DNA from: Paucihalobacter sp036825875
Lineage (GTDB): Bacteria; Bacteroidota; Bacteroidia; Flavobacteriales; Flavobacteriaceae
Direction: 5' to 3'
DNA: 64,000 nt
Assembly: GCF_036825875.1 (NCBI RefSeq)
Contig: NZ_DAISXK010000010.1
Span: 1 to 64,000, forward strand
The notes under the pieces were generated by a model. That model saw only the letters and a list, made by a program, of their open reading frames with translations. It did no database searches and was not told the origin of the DNA. Made by a program: the position numbers and the translations under genes. Shown here one piece after another: positions 32,485 to 40,478 of this stretch; within the stretch, counting starts at the first letter, position 1, and every line of letters starts with the position of its first letter.

Positions 32485-34671
32485 ATGTCAAACTTAAGAT
32501 TTCACGCAGTAAAAGAATCGATGTCCCGAATACCTGTTCAGATTGAAGAACGTGAACGACGTTCTGAATTATTTGGGAGCCATACATTTAATGAAACCGC
32601 TATGCGTCAGCACCTTTCTAAAGATGCTTATAAAGGCGTTATGAGTGCTATAAAAAAAGGAACTAAAATTGATAGAAATATTGCCGATCAGGTCGCATCC
32701 TCTATGAAAGATTGGGCATTGTCAAAAGGTGCAACGCATTATACGCATTGGTTTCAGCCACTTACAGGCGCAACAGCCGAAAAGCATGATGCTTTTTTTG
32801 AAACTGTTGGTGCTGGTATGGCTGTTGAAAAATTTGAAGGTAGTCAATTAGTGCAGCAAGAGCCAGATGCATCTAGTTTTCCAAACGGTGGCATTCGTAA
32901 TACATTTGAAGCCAGAGGCTATACCGCTTGGGATCCTACATCTCCTGCCTTTGTTTATGGTACAACTTTGTGTATTCCAACGGTTTTTGTTGCTTATACA
33001 GGCGAAGCCTTAGATTATAAAACACCGTTGTTAAGAGCGCTTCAAGCAGTTGATAGTGCTGCAGTTGATGTTTGTAAATATTTTGATAAGAATGTGAAAA
33101 AGGTAAACGCTTCATTAGGTTGGGAGCAAGAATACTTTTTAATAGATAGTGCATTGGTTAATTCAAGACCAGATTTGGTTCTAACAGGGCGAACGCTTTT
33201 AGGGCATTCTTCAGCAAAAGGTCAGCAATTAGATGATCATTATTTTGGTACTATTCCAAATCGTGCTTTGTCATACATGCGCGATTTAGAGCACGAATGT
33301 ATGCTTTTAGGAATTCCGGTAAAAACGAGACATAATGAGGTAGCACCAAATCAGTTTGAATTAGCGCCAATTTACGATGAGGCCAACCTAGCCGTAGACC
33401 ACAATTCCTTATTAATGGATGTGATGAATAAGGTAGCAGAACGTCATAATTTCCGTGTATTATTTCACGAAAAGCCGTTTGCAGGAGTCAATGGAAGTGG
33501 CAAGCACAACAACTGGAGCTTAAGTACCGATACTGGGATTAATTTATTGAGCCCGAGTAAAACACCCATGAGTAACCTGCAATTTTTGACCTTCTTTATC
33601 AACACCATTAAAGCTGTAAACGAATACGAAGAACTTTTACGTGCTGCCATTGCTTCAGCAAGTAATGATCATAGATTAGGAGCGAATGAAGCGCCACCAG
33701 CAATTATTTCAGTATTTATTGGTGCGCAGTTAACCAAGGTTTTACACGATTTAGAAAATGTAACAAAAGGTAAATTATCGCCTCAAGAAAAAACCGACCT
33801 TAAGTTAAACGTAGTAGGTAAAATACCTGAAATATTACTCGATAATACCGATAGAAACCGTACTTCACCGTTCGCATTTACTGGTAATAAGTTTGAATTT
33901 AGAGCCGTTGGTTCACGCTCTAATTGCGCAAGTGCGATGACCGTTTTAAATACGATTGTAGCCAAACAACTTATCGATTTTAAACAAGAAGTAGATGTTT
34001 TAATTGCAAAGAAAGACATGAAAAAGGATGATGCCATTTTTAATGTTTTACGCGAATACATAAAACAATCCAAGCGTATTTTATTTGAAGGTAATGGCTA
34101 CAGTGATGAATGGGAGAAGGAGGCGAAGAAGCGAAAGTTAAGCAACAACAAAACAACTCCGGAAGCTCTTAAGGCGAAAATATCTGAATCTTCACTTAAA
34201 CTATTTGAAGATTTAAACGTCATGAACAGGATAGAGTCTGAAGCGCGTTACGAAATTGAAATGGAAGAGTACATTTTAAGAATTCAAATTGAAAGTCGTG
34301 TCATTGGTGATATTGCCAGAAACCATGTAGTACCTACGGCAATAAAATATCAAAATACGCTTATTGAAAACGTGAGTGGACTTAAAGAAGTATATGGCAC
34401 AGGTTTTAAAAAATTAGCCAAAGAGCAAATGAGTTTGATTGAGCAAATTTCTGGGCATATCGAAATGATTAATACCAAGATTACACAGATGATTGATGCC
34501 AGAAAATCCGCAAACAATATCGATGATATAGAAAAAAAGGCAGACGCCTATTGCTTTAAAGTAATGCCATTTTTTGATGAAATCAGATACCATTCGGATA
34601 AGTTAGAGCTATTAGTTGATGATGAAATTTGGCCGTTAACTAAATACAGAGAATTACTATTTACCAAGTAA
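32485..34671 (+). CDS. glnN: Glutamine synthetase, type III
   Basis: A 728-residue GSIII, the large hexameric/dodecameric glutamine synthetase of Bacteroidota and cyanobacteria. The N-terminal GSIII-specific region (RIPVQIEERERRSELFGSHT) is followed by the catalytic domain: ASLGWEQEYFLID (metal site), NEVAPNQFELAPIYDEANLA, GVNGSGKHNNWS and NRTSPFAFTGNKFEFRAVGS. The C-terminal helical domain (about 560-728) is complete. It is likely controlled by nitrogen status together with the divergent GSII gene. Confidence 0.96.
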   Translation: MSNLRFHAVKESMSRIPVQIEERERRSELFGSHTFNETAMRQHLSKDAYKGVMSAIKKGTKIDRNIADQVASSMKDWALSKGATHYTHWFQPLTGATAEKHDAFFETVGAGMAVEKFEGSQLVQQEPDASSFPNGGIRNTFEARGYTAWDPTSPAFVYGTTLCIPTVFVAYTGEALDYKTPLLRALQAVDSAAVDVCKYFDKNVKKVNASLGWEQEYFLIDSALVNSRPDLVLTGRTLLGHSSAKGQQLDDHYFGTIPNRALSYMRDLEHECMLLGIPVKTRHNEVAPNQFELAPIYDEANLAVDHNSLLMDVMNKVAERHNFRVLFHEKPFAGVNGSGKHNNWSLSTDTGINLLSPSKTPMSNLQFLTFFINTIKAVNEYEELLRAAIASASNDHRLGANEAPPAIISVFIGAQLTKVLHDLENVTKGKLSPQEKTDLKLNVVGKIPEILLDNTDRNRTSPFAFTGNKFEFRAVGSRSNCASAMTVLNTIVAKQLIDFKQEVDVLIAKKDMKKDDAIFNVLREYIKQSKRILFEGNGYSDEWEKEAKKRKLSNNKTTPEALKAKISESSLKLFEDLNVMNRIESEARYEIEMEEYILRIQIESRVIGDIARNHVVPTAIKYQNTLIENVSGLKEVYGTGFKKLAKEQMSLIEQISGHIEMINTKITQMIDARKSANNIDDIEKKADAYCFKVMPFFDEIRYHSDKLELLVDDEIWPLTKYRELLFTK

Positions 34672-34694
34672 GTTAGTATAATTCAGTTTTTACT

Positions 34695-34731
34695 AAAAAA
34701 TCCGTTTGTTTTATGAAAAACGGATTTTTTT
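34695..34731 (+). terminator. Terminator after glnN
   Basis: AAAAAATCCGTTT pairs with AAACGGATTTTTT, followed by further T. Confidence 0.85.
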
Positions 34732-34839
34732 GTGTTAATAACTAAGTGTTTACTTGTTGAAAACTGGCATTTCAACCATTGAATTTTGCAAGTTATCGAG
34801 TTTAGCGGGTTGATAGGCGAAAAAAATATGAAACATTCA

Positions 34840-34867
34840 TTGGCAGTGAGTTAAATTGTTATTTTTG
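34840..34867 (+). promoter_or_regulatory. Promoter of a small exported peptide gene
   Basis: TTG (34840-34842), 17 bases, then TATTTTTG (34860-34867), an exact -7 match. It predicts transcription from about 34873, 22 bases before the ATG. Confidence 0.7.
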
Positions 34868-34894
34868 TAGTGCTATTAATCAATATTTGTAAAA

Positions 34895-35029
34895 ATGAAA
34901 AAGTTACTATTCAGTGTAGTCGCTTTAGTTTTTGCTACTGTGTTATTAACAATTGACGATTCAGACACTGTTAATGATAAAGAGTTGCAGGACGCAGTTG
35001 CCCAAATTGAGAACTTTAAAAAGTCTTAA
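34895..35029 (+). CDS. Small exported peptide, 44 aa, unknown function
   Basis: Reads MKKLLFSVVALVFATVLLTI followed by an acidic tail DDSDTVNDKELQDAVAQIEN and FKKS. The N-terminus is a basic-hydrophobic signal or membrane anchor; the tail is hydrophilic and could be a short helix. It has its own consensus promoter and a strong terminator, so it looks like a genuine monocistronic gene despite its size. No family is recognised. Confidence 0.72.
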   Translation: MKKLLFSVVALVFATVLLTIDDSDTVNDKELQDAVAQIENFKKS

Positions 35030-35082
35030 TTTATACTTCCGTTTTGATTCCTGCTTACAGCATAAATTTGGCGCTACAAAAG

Positions 35083-35118
35083 AAAGACAATAGGATTTAT
35101 AATTCTATTGTCTTTTTT
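35083..35118 (+). terminator. Terminator after the small peptide gene
   Basis: AAAGACAATAG (35083-35093) pairs perfectly with CTATTGTCTTT (35105-35115), followed by T-rich sequence. Confidence 0.85.
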
Positions 35119-35217
35119 ATTTAGTTAAAAATTAGGTGTTTAGTCAATAAATTCCTTACTTTGTTCTTTATTGCCCCAAATGTGAACTTCAAATTGCTAG
35201 TTGTTAGGTCAAAATAG

Positions 35218-35901
35218 ATGAGATTAATAGCAATGAAAAATTCATATAAGTATACTTTATTGAGTGTCATAACATGCTTTGTGATAACCCATAATACAAG
35301 AGCTCAACTGCCGGATTCAGAAATAAATAGGGCTGTAAAAAAGGCGTCATTTTTCGATTTTAGAGGTAGTAACATCCTTGACTTAGGTATAGGAACCTCG
35401 GTGCCCAATAACGATTTTGACAACCCGCTTTTTGAAATGTATTTTAAAGCTGGCTACAAACGGTATTTAACATCACACATATTTTTATCGATTGATTATC
35501 ATAAATTTAATCTTGCCAATGAGAATATTGCTAATAATGGTTTTATGTCATTCGATATCAATGTACATGCTATGCTACTTCCATACCAAAAGTTATCACC
35601 ATTTTTATTTATAGGTTCAGGTTTTACTGCGTCTAACTATTTCGAGGACACCTTTCAAAAATTACAAGTTGGTACAGGTATAGAATATATGATAATAGAA
35701 AAGGTTGGTGTCACCTTATTTTCTGATTTTAATTATATGATTGACGACACTTTAGATGGTCTAGAGGCGGGCGACTCTAATGACACCTTCTTTAGATTAG
35801 GATTTGGGGTTAATTTTTATTTCGGAGGTTCAGCCAAAAAAGATGAGATTATGAGAAATGTTCCAACCGTTATCAAATCCAACCCCATTCGTAACCGTTA
35901 A
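35218..35901 (+). CDS. Outer membrane beta-barrel protein
   Basis: A 227-residue exported protein. A signal peptide of about 29 residues ends in NTRAQ; a second in-frame ATG at 35233 is equally possible. The mature part has alternating beta-strand segments with aromatic girdles (MYFKAGYKRYLTSHIFLSID, LSPFLFIGSGFTASNYF, GVTLFSDFNYMIDD) and ends near a strand (FRLGFGVNFYFGG) plus a short basic tail. It resembles small eight-stranded OmpW/OmpA-type barrels. The exact role is unknown. Confidence 0.78.
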   Translation: MRLIAMKNSYKYTLLSVITCFVITHNTRAQLPDSEINRAVKKASFFDFRGSNILDLGIGTSVPNNDFDNPLFEMYFKAGYKRYLTSHIFLSIDYHKFNLANENIANNGFMSFDINVHAMLLPYQKLSPFLFIGSGFTASNYFEDTFQKLQVGTGIEYMIIEKVGVTLFSDFNYMIDDTLDGLEAGDSNDTFFRLGFGVNFYFGGSAKKDEIMRNVPTVIKSNPIRNR

Positions 35902-35940
35902 TTAATTGCATTGTTTATTTTTGTATCTTAAAATTCAAAA

Positions 35941-37119
35941 ATGAGCGATTCTACCAGTAAACGATATGCACAACGCGGCGTCTCGGCTTCAAAAGAAGAT
36001 GTGCACAATGCTATTAAGAATGTAGATAAAGGTTTATTCCCAAAGGCTTTTTGTAAAATTGTTCCAGATTATTTAACAAATGATGACGACTATTGTTTGG
36101 TAATGCATGCCGACGGTGCTGGTACCAAAAGTGCTTTAGCCTATATGTATTGGAAAACAACTGGAGACATTTCCGTTTGGAAAGGCATCGCCCAAGATGC
36201 CCTCATTATGAATATTGACGACTTAATTTGCGTTGGTGCGACTGATAATATTATGTTGTCATCTACTATTGGTCGTAATAAGAACTTGATTCCTGGTGAA
36301 GTTATTGCCGCTCTTATAAATGGCACAGAAACGTTAATTCAAGATTTAAAACAGCACGGTATCACTATTCATTCTACAGGTGGTGAGACTGCCGATGTAG
36401 GCGATTTGGTGCGAACTATTATTGTAGATTCGACCGTAGTGGCAAGAATGAAAAGAAAAGATGTGATTGAGAATGCCAATATTAAAGCCGGTAATGTTAT
36501 TGTAGGGTTGTCCTCTTATGGCCAAGCGACTTATGAATCCGAGTATAACGGCGGTATGGGTAGTAATGGCTTGACCTCGGCACGTCATGATGTATTCGAT
36601 AAGTATTTAGCCAAATTGTTCCCGGAAAGTTTTGACGCTGCGGTTCCGAACGAATTGATATATTCAGGAAGTATAAAACTAACCGATGCTATTGAAGGTT
36701 CGCCTTTAAATGCAGGAAAATTGGTATTGTCACCCACAAGAACTTATGCGCCAGTTATAAAACAAATGCTTTCAAAATATAATTCAAAAGATATACATGG
36801 TATGGTGCATTGTTCTGGTGGTGCCCAAACGAAAGTTTTACACTTTATTGAAAAAAATCACATCGTCAAGGACAATTTATTTCCAATTCCGCCATTATTT
36901 AAATTGATTCAGGAACAATCCAACACAAATTGGAAAGAAATGTACCAAGTTTTTAATTGCGGCCATCGAATGGAATTATATGTGAATCCAGAAATTGCCC
37001 AAGATCTTATCAATATCTCAAAGTCTTTTAATGTAGACGCTAAAATTATTGGTAAAGTGTTACCATCAGAAACAAAAAAATTAACTATCAACAGTGAATT
37101 TGGAAGCTTTGAATATTAA
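35941..37119 (+). CDS. purM: Phosphoribosylformylglycinamidine cyclo-ligase (AIR synthase)
   Basis: The fifth step of purine synthesis: FGAM + ATP to AIR. This is the 392-residue Bacteroidota form, longer and more divergent than E. coli PurM. The glycine-rich nucleotide region reads VMHADGAGTKSALAYMYWKT, and the dimer core has DALIMNIDDLICVGA and HSTGGETADVGDLVRT. A PurM/AIRS C-terminal domain follows with GMVHCSGGAQTKVLHFI and NCGHRMELYV. A -7 box TATTTTTG at 35916-35923 lies just upstream of the ATG. It overlaps the next gene by up to 26 bases. Confidence 0.93.
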   Translation: MSDSTSKRYAQRGVSASKEDVHNAIKNVDKGLFPKAFCKIVPDYLTNDDDYCLVMHADGAGTKSALAYMYWKTTGDISVWKGIAQDALIMNIDDLICVGATDNIMLSSTIGRNKNLIPGEVIAALINGTETLIQDLKQHGITIHSTGGETADVGDLVRTIIVDSTVVARMKRKDVIENANIKAGNVIVGLSSYGQATYESEYNGGMGSNGLTSARHDVFDKYLAKLFPESFDAAVPNELIYSGSIKLTDAIEGSPLNAGKLVLSPTRTYAPVIKQMLSKYNSKDIHGMVHCSGGAQTKVLHFIEKNHIVKDNLFPIPPLFKLIQEQSNTNWKEMYQVFNCGHRMELYVNPEIAQDLINISKSFNVDAKIIGKVLPSETKKLTINSEFGSFEY

Positions 37120-38098
37120 ATCATCAATCAAACCCAACGTAAGCTTTATATTTTTCTTTCTTTTTTTAATTAGTTTTGAATATATAAGTGCCCAACCAGA
37201 CTCGATTTTTTTTAAGAAGGATAAAAGTCTAGATATACCAACTTGGACACTTACGAAAAATGCAGGTTTGAATATAAATCAGGTATCATTCACCAATTGG
37301 AATGCGGGTGGTGTTAATTCTATTTCCGCTACGATTTTTACAAGAACAGCGGCCAATTATAAGTATAAACATATGTTTTGGAACTCTTCTTTAAATGCTA
37401 GATATGGTATAAATAAGCAGGAAAATATCGGACTTAGAAAAACGGATGATTTGTTTGAAATCATTTCAAATTTCGGATATCAACAAGATACTTTGAGTAA
37501 CTGGTATGCCTCGGCCAGGTTTAGTTTTTCTACTCAATTCTCAAACGGGTATAATTATCCAGATACCTCAACACCGATTTCTCAGTTAATGGCACCAGGA
37601 TACCTGTTTTTTGGACTGGGTGTTGAATATGGTAAACGTATTGACAAAATGTCAATTTATGCCTCGCCATTAACTTTGAAAACTACATTCGTGCTTGATA
37701 AAGAATTAGCCAACCAAGGTGCTTTTGGAGTAGAGCCGGCCGTTTTTGATGATCAAGGTAATGTTATAAGAAGCGGTAAAAAGATTAGGCGTGAGTTGGG
37801 GATATTGTTAGCCAATTCTTATATGTTTGAGCCGTTTGAAAATGTAAAAGTAAGAACCGTTACAAGCCTTTACACCGATTATATCAATAATTTTGGGAAT
37901 ATAGATATTGATTGGGAAGTTGTATTCGATTTTAAGGTAAATGAATATATTAGGGCGACTTTTGGCTCACATATTCGGTATGACGATGACATAAAAAGGA
38001 CTGTCGTTTTAGATGCTGAAAACGATATTACCGAAGAACGAGGTGCGAAAGTACAATGGCGACAACTTTTAGGAATTGGGGTGGCCATAGATTTTTAA
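37094..38098 (+). CDS. DUF3078 domain-containing protein, probable beta-barrel
   Basis: A protein of about 334 residues with a signal peptide (hydrophobic FIFFFLFLISFEYISAQ). The mature part begins with TWTLTKNAGLNINQVSFTNW and NAGGVNSISA, the DUF3078 hallmark, and continues as an even-spaced strand pattern suggesting an outer-membrane barrel. No ATG is available: the start is GTG 37094 (inside purM) or a TTG at 37100 or 37109. It lies between purM and prfA and is likely part of the purM unit. Function unknown. Confidence 0.86.
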   Translation: MNLEALNIKSSIKPNVSFIFFFLFLISFEYISAQPDSIFFKKDKSLDIPTWTLTKNAGLNINQVSFTNWNAGGVNSISATIFTRTAANYKYKHMFWNSSLNARYGINKQENIGLRKTDDLFEIISNFGYQQDTLSNWYASARFSFSTQFSNGYNYPDTSTPISQLMAPGYLFFGLGVEYGKRIDKMSIYASPLTLKTTFVLDKELANQGAFGVEPAVFDDQGNVIRSGKKIRRELGILLANSYMFEPFENVKVRTVTSLYTDYINNFGNIDIDWEVVFDFKVNEYIRATFGSHIRYDDDIKRTVVLDAENDITEERGAKVQWRQLLGIGVAIDF

Positions 38099-38160
38099 AT
38101 TTGATTTGTGACTGTTATAAAAACACTGAATTTCAGTTTAACTTAAGCGGTCAACGCTCA

Positions 38161-38189
38161 TTTAAAATTCTTAAAATATTGTATTTTTG
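38161..38189 (+). promoter_or_regulatory. Promoter of prfA
   Basis: TTTA (38161-38164), 17 bases, then TATTTTTG (38182-38189), 18 bases before the prfA ATG. Confidence 0.6.
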
Positions 38190-38207
38190 CGTTCACATTA
38201 AAATATC

Positions 38208-39284
38208 ATGTTAGAAAAACTAAATTTTATAAAACAACGCTTTGATGAAGTTGGTGATTTAATCATTCAACCAGATATCATGACTGATCAAAAGCGCTAT
38301 ATAAAACTAAATAAGGAATATAAAGACCTTAAACAAATTGTTGATAAACGCGAAATCTATAAGGAATTAACTGATAATATTAGCGAAGCCGAAAGTATAA
38401 TAGCCGATGGTAGTGATCCTGAAATGGTTGAAATGGCTCAAATGCAGTTAGAAGAAGCCAAAGCGCAACTACCCGCTTTGGAGGACAAAATAAGGTTTAT
38501 GCTTATTCCTAAATCACCAGAAGATTCTAAAAATGCTGTTATAGAATTACGTGCTGGTGCTGGTGGTGATGAAGCTAGTATCTTTGCAGGAGATTTGTAC
38601 AGAATGTACACCAAGTATTGCGAAAGCAAAGGTTGGAGTGTGAATGTGGTAGATTTTAATGAAGGCACTTCCGGTGGTTATAAAGAAATTATTCTTGAAG
38701 TTAATGGCGATGATGTTTATGGAATCTTAAAGTTTGAAGCCGGTGTGCATCGCGTTCAACGTGTGCCGCAAACAGAAACACAAGGTCGTGTACACACCAG
38801 TGCGGCAACGGTTATCGTTTTGCCTGAAGCCGAAGAGTTTGATTTGGAATTAGACATGAGCGAAGTGCGCATAGAACGCACCACTTCTACAGGTCCTGGT
38901 GGTCAGTCGGTAAACACTACTTATTCTGCTATTAAACTGCATCACGAACCAACTGGTATGATAGTGAAGTGTCAGGACGAAAAATCATCCCACAAAAACC
39001 TAGAAAAAGCATTGAAAGTACTGCGTTCCAGATTATACGAGTTAGAGCTAGCAAAAAAAGAAGCAGCCGACTCAGAAAAGCGAAAAAGTATGGTTACAAC
39101 AGGTGATAGAAGTGCTAAAATTAGAACATATAATTATCCCCAAGGTCGTGTAACCGATCATAGAATTGGTTTAACACTCTACGATTTGTCCAATATTATG
39201 AATGGAGACATCCAGAAAATAATAGACGAATTGATGCTAGTTGAAAACACTGAAAAACTAAGAGCCTCGGAAGATGTGATGTAG
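38208..39284 (+). CDS. prfA: Peptide chain release factor 1
   Basis: RF1 reads UAA/UAG and releases the finished protein. It is 358 residues, normal length. The GGQ motif lies in TTSTGPGGQSVNTTYSAIKL (about 225-245), where the Gln is methylated in other bacteria. The codon-recognition PxT-type region is RVPQTETQGRVHTSAATVIV. The C-terminus has the RF1 helix (KIRTYNYPQGRVTDHRIGLT). Together with prfC at 12.6 kb it covers termination functions in this window. Confidence 0.97.
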   Translation: MLEKLNFIKQRFDEVGDLIIQPDIMTDQKRYIKLNKEYKDLKQIVDKREIYKELTDNISEAESIIADGSDPEMVEMAQMQLEEAKAQLPALEDKIRFMLIPKSPEDSKNAVIELRAGAGGDEASIFAGDLYRMYTKYCESKGWSVNVVDFNEGTSGGYKEIILEVNGDDVYGILKFEAGVHRVQRVPQTETQGRVHTSAATVIVLPEAEEFDLELDMSEVRIERTTSTGPGGQSVNTTYSAIKLHHEPTGMIVKCQDEKSSHKNLEKALKVLRSRLYELELAKKEAADSEKRKSMVTTGDRSAKIRTYNYPQGRVTDHRIGLTLYDLSNIMNGDIQKIIDELMLVENTEKLRASEDVM

Positions 39285-39396
39285 TTTTAAGAATGAAATT
39301 AATGTTTAAAAAAGGTCAACTCTATAAAATATAGAAGAGTAAAACGATTAAGGTAAATCCGTATCTAAAACAACTAATTCATACAAATAACCAATT

Positions 39397-40278
39397 ATGA
39401 CAATCCTAGACGGCCGAAAAGTAAGTAACGACATTAAAAATGAAATTACAGCACAAGTAAATAAAATGATAGCCAAGGGCGAAAAAGTACCACATTTGGC
39501 TGCTGTAATTGTGGGTAACGATGGTGCGAGTCTTACTTATGTGAATAGTAAAGTGAAAGCATGTGAGCGTGTTGGTTTTAAGTCAACAATGATTAGAATG
39601 TCTAATACAACCAGTGAGATTGAACTGCTTGAACAAATAGAAGAACTCAATCAGAATCCAGAAATTGATGGATTTATAGTTCAGCTACCGTTACCAAAAC
39701 AAATCGATACCCAAAAAGTATTAATGACCGTTAACCCAGATAAAGATGTGGATGGTTTTCATCCGATGAATTTTGGAAAAATGGCATTAGATATGAGCAC
39801 TTTTATTCCTGCAACACCCTTTGGAATCTTAGAATTATTAGAGAGATACAAGGTACAAACCGATGGAAAGCACACCGTTATTATAGGTAGATCCCATATT
39901 GTTGGAAGACCAATGAGTATTCTAATGGGAAGAAAGGGATTTCCAGGAAATTCAACAGTCACATTGACTCACAGTCATACAAAAAATATAACGCAGATAA
40001 CTTCGCAAGCTGATATTGTTATTTCTGCCTTAGGAGTACCTGGCTTTTTAAAAGCTGAAATGATAAAAGACGGTGCCGTAATTATTGATGTTGGTATTAC
40101 AAGAGTTCCCGATGAAACCTCAGAAAAAGGTTACTACATAACAGGCGATGTAGATTTTGAAAATGTAAGCAAAAAGGCAAGTTTTATAACGCCAGTTCCA
40201 GGTGGTGTTGGTCCAATGACCATCGCTATGTTGCTTAAAAATACGCTCTTAGCAAGGGAACGGCATTTACTAAAATAA
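39397..40278 (+). CDS. folD: Methylenetetrahydrofolate dehydrogenase / cyclohydrolase
   Basis: A bifunctional one-carbon enzyme: CH2-THF to CHO-THF via methenyl-THF with NADP. The 293-residue protein shows AAVIVGNDGASLTYVNSKVK (catalytic Lys in the YxxxK motif, about residue 54), GFIVQLPLPKQ, PDKDVDGFHP, and the NADP site VIIGRSHIVGRPMSILM. The C-terminal TPVPGGVGPMTIAMLLKNT is intact. It follows prfA with a 112-base spacer and may have its own promoter; it feeds purine synthesis alongside purM. Confidence 0.95.
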   Translation: MTILDGRKVSNDIKNEITAQVNKMIAKGEKVPHLAAVIVGNDGASLTYVNSKVKACERVGFKSTMIRMSNTTSEIELLEQIEELNQNPEIDGFIVQLPLPKQIDTQKVLMTVNPDKDVDGFHPMNFGKMALDMSTFIPATPFGILELLERYKVQTDGKHTVIIGRSHIVGRPMSILMGRKGFPGNSTVTLTHSHTKNITQITSQADIVISALGVPGFLKAEMIKDGAVIIDVGITRVPDETSEKGYYITGDVDFENVSKKASFITPVPGGVGPMTIAMLLKNTLLARERHLLK

Positions 40279-40478
40279 GTTTATTCTTACATGTCAAATC
40301 TTTTAAACACACTTTAAAAGTAATTCAACAAAATAAAATTCAAGTCTTAATTTTATTTCTAAATTTACACATCATTACAAAAGATTAATAGCAATTATTT
40401 GGTTGGTTAATAGCATTTAGACCCAAATTTACACTTCTTTTATTCCTATAATGTATGGTTTAACCAAAATCAAACGTT

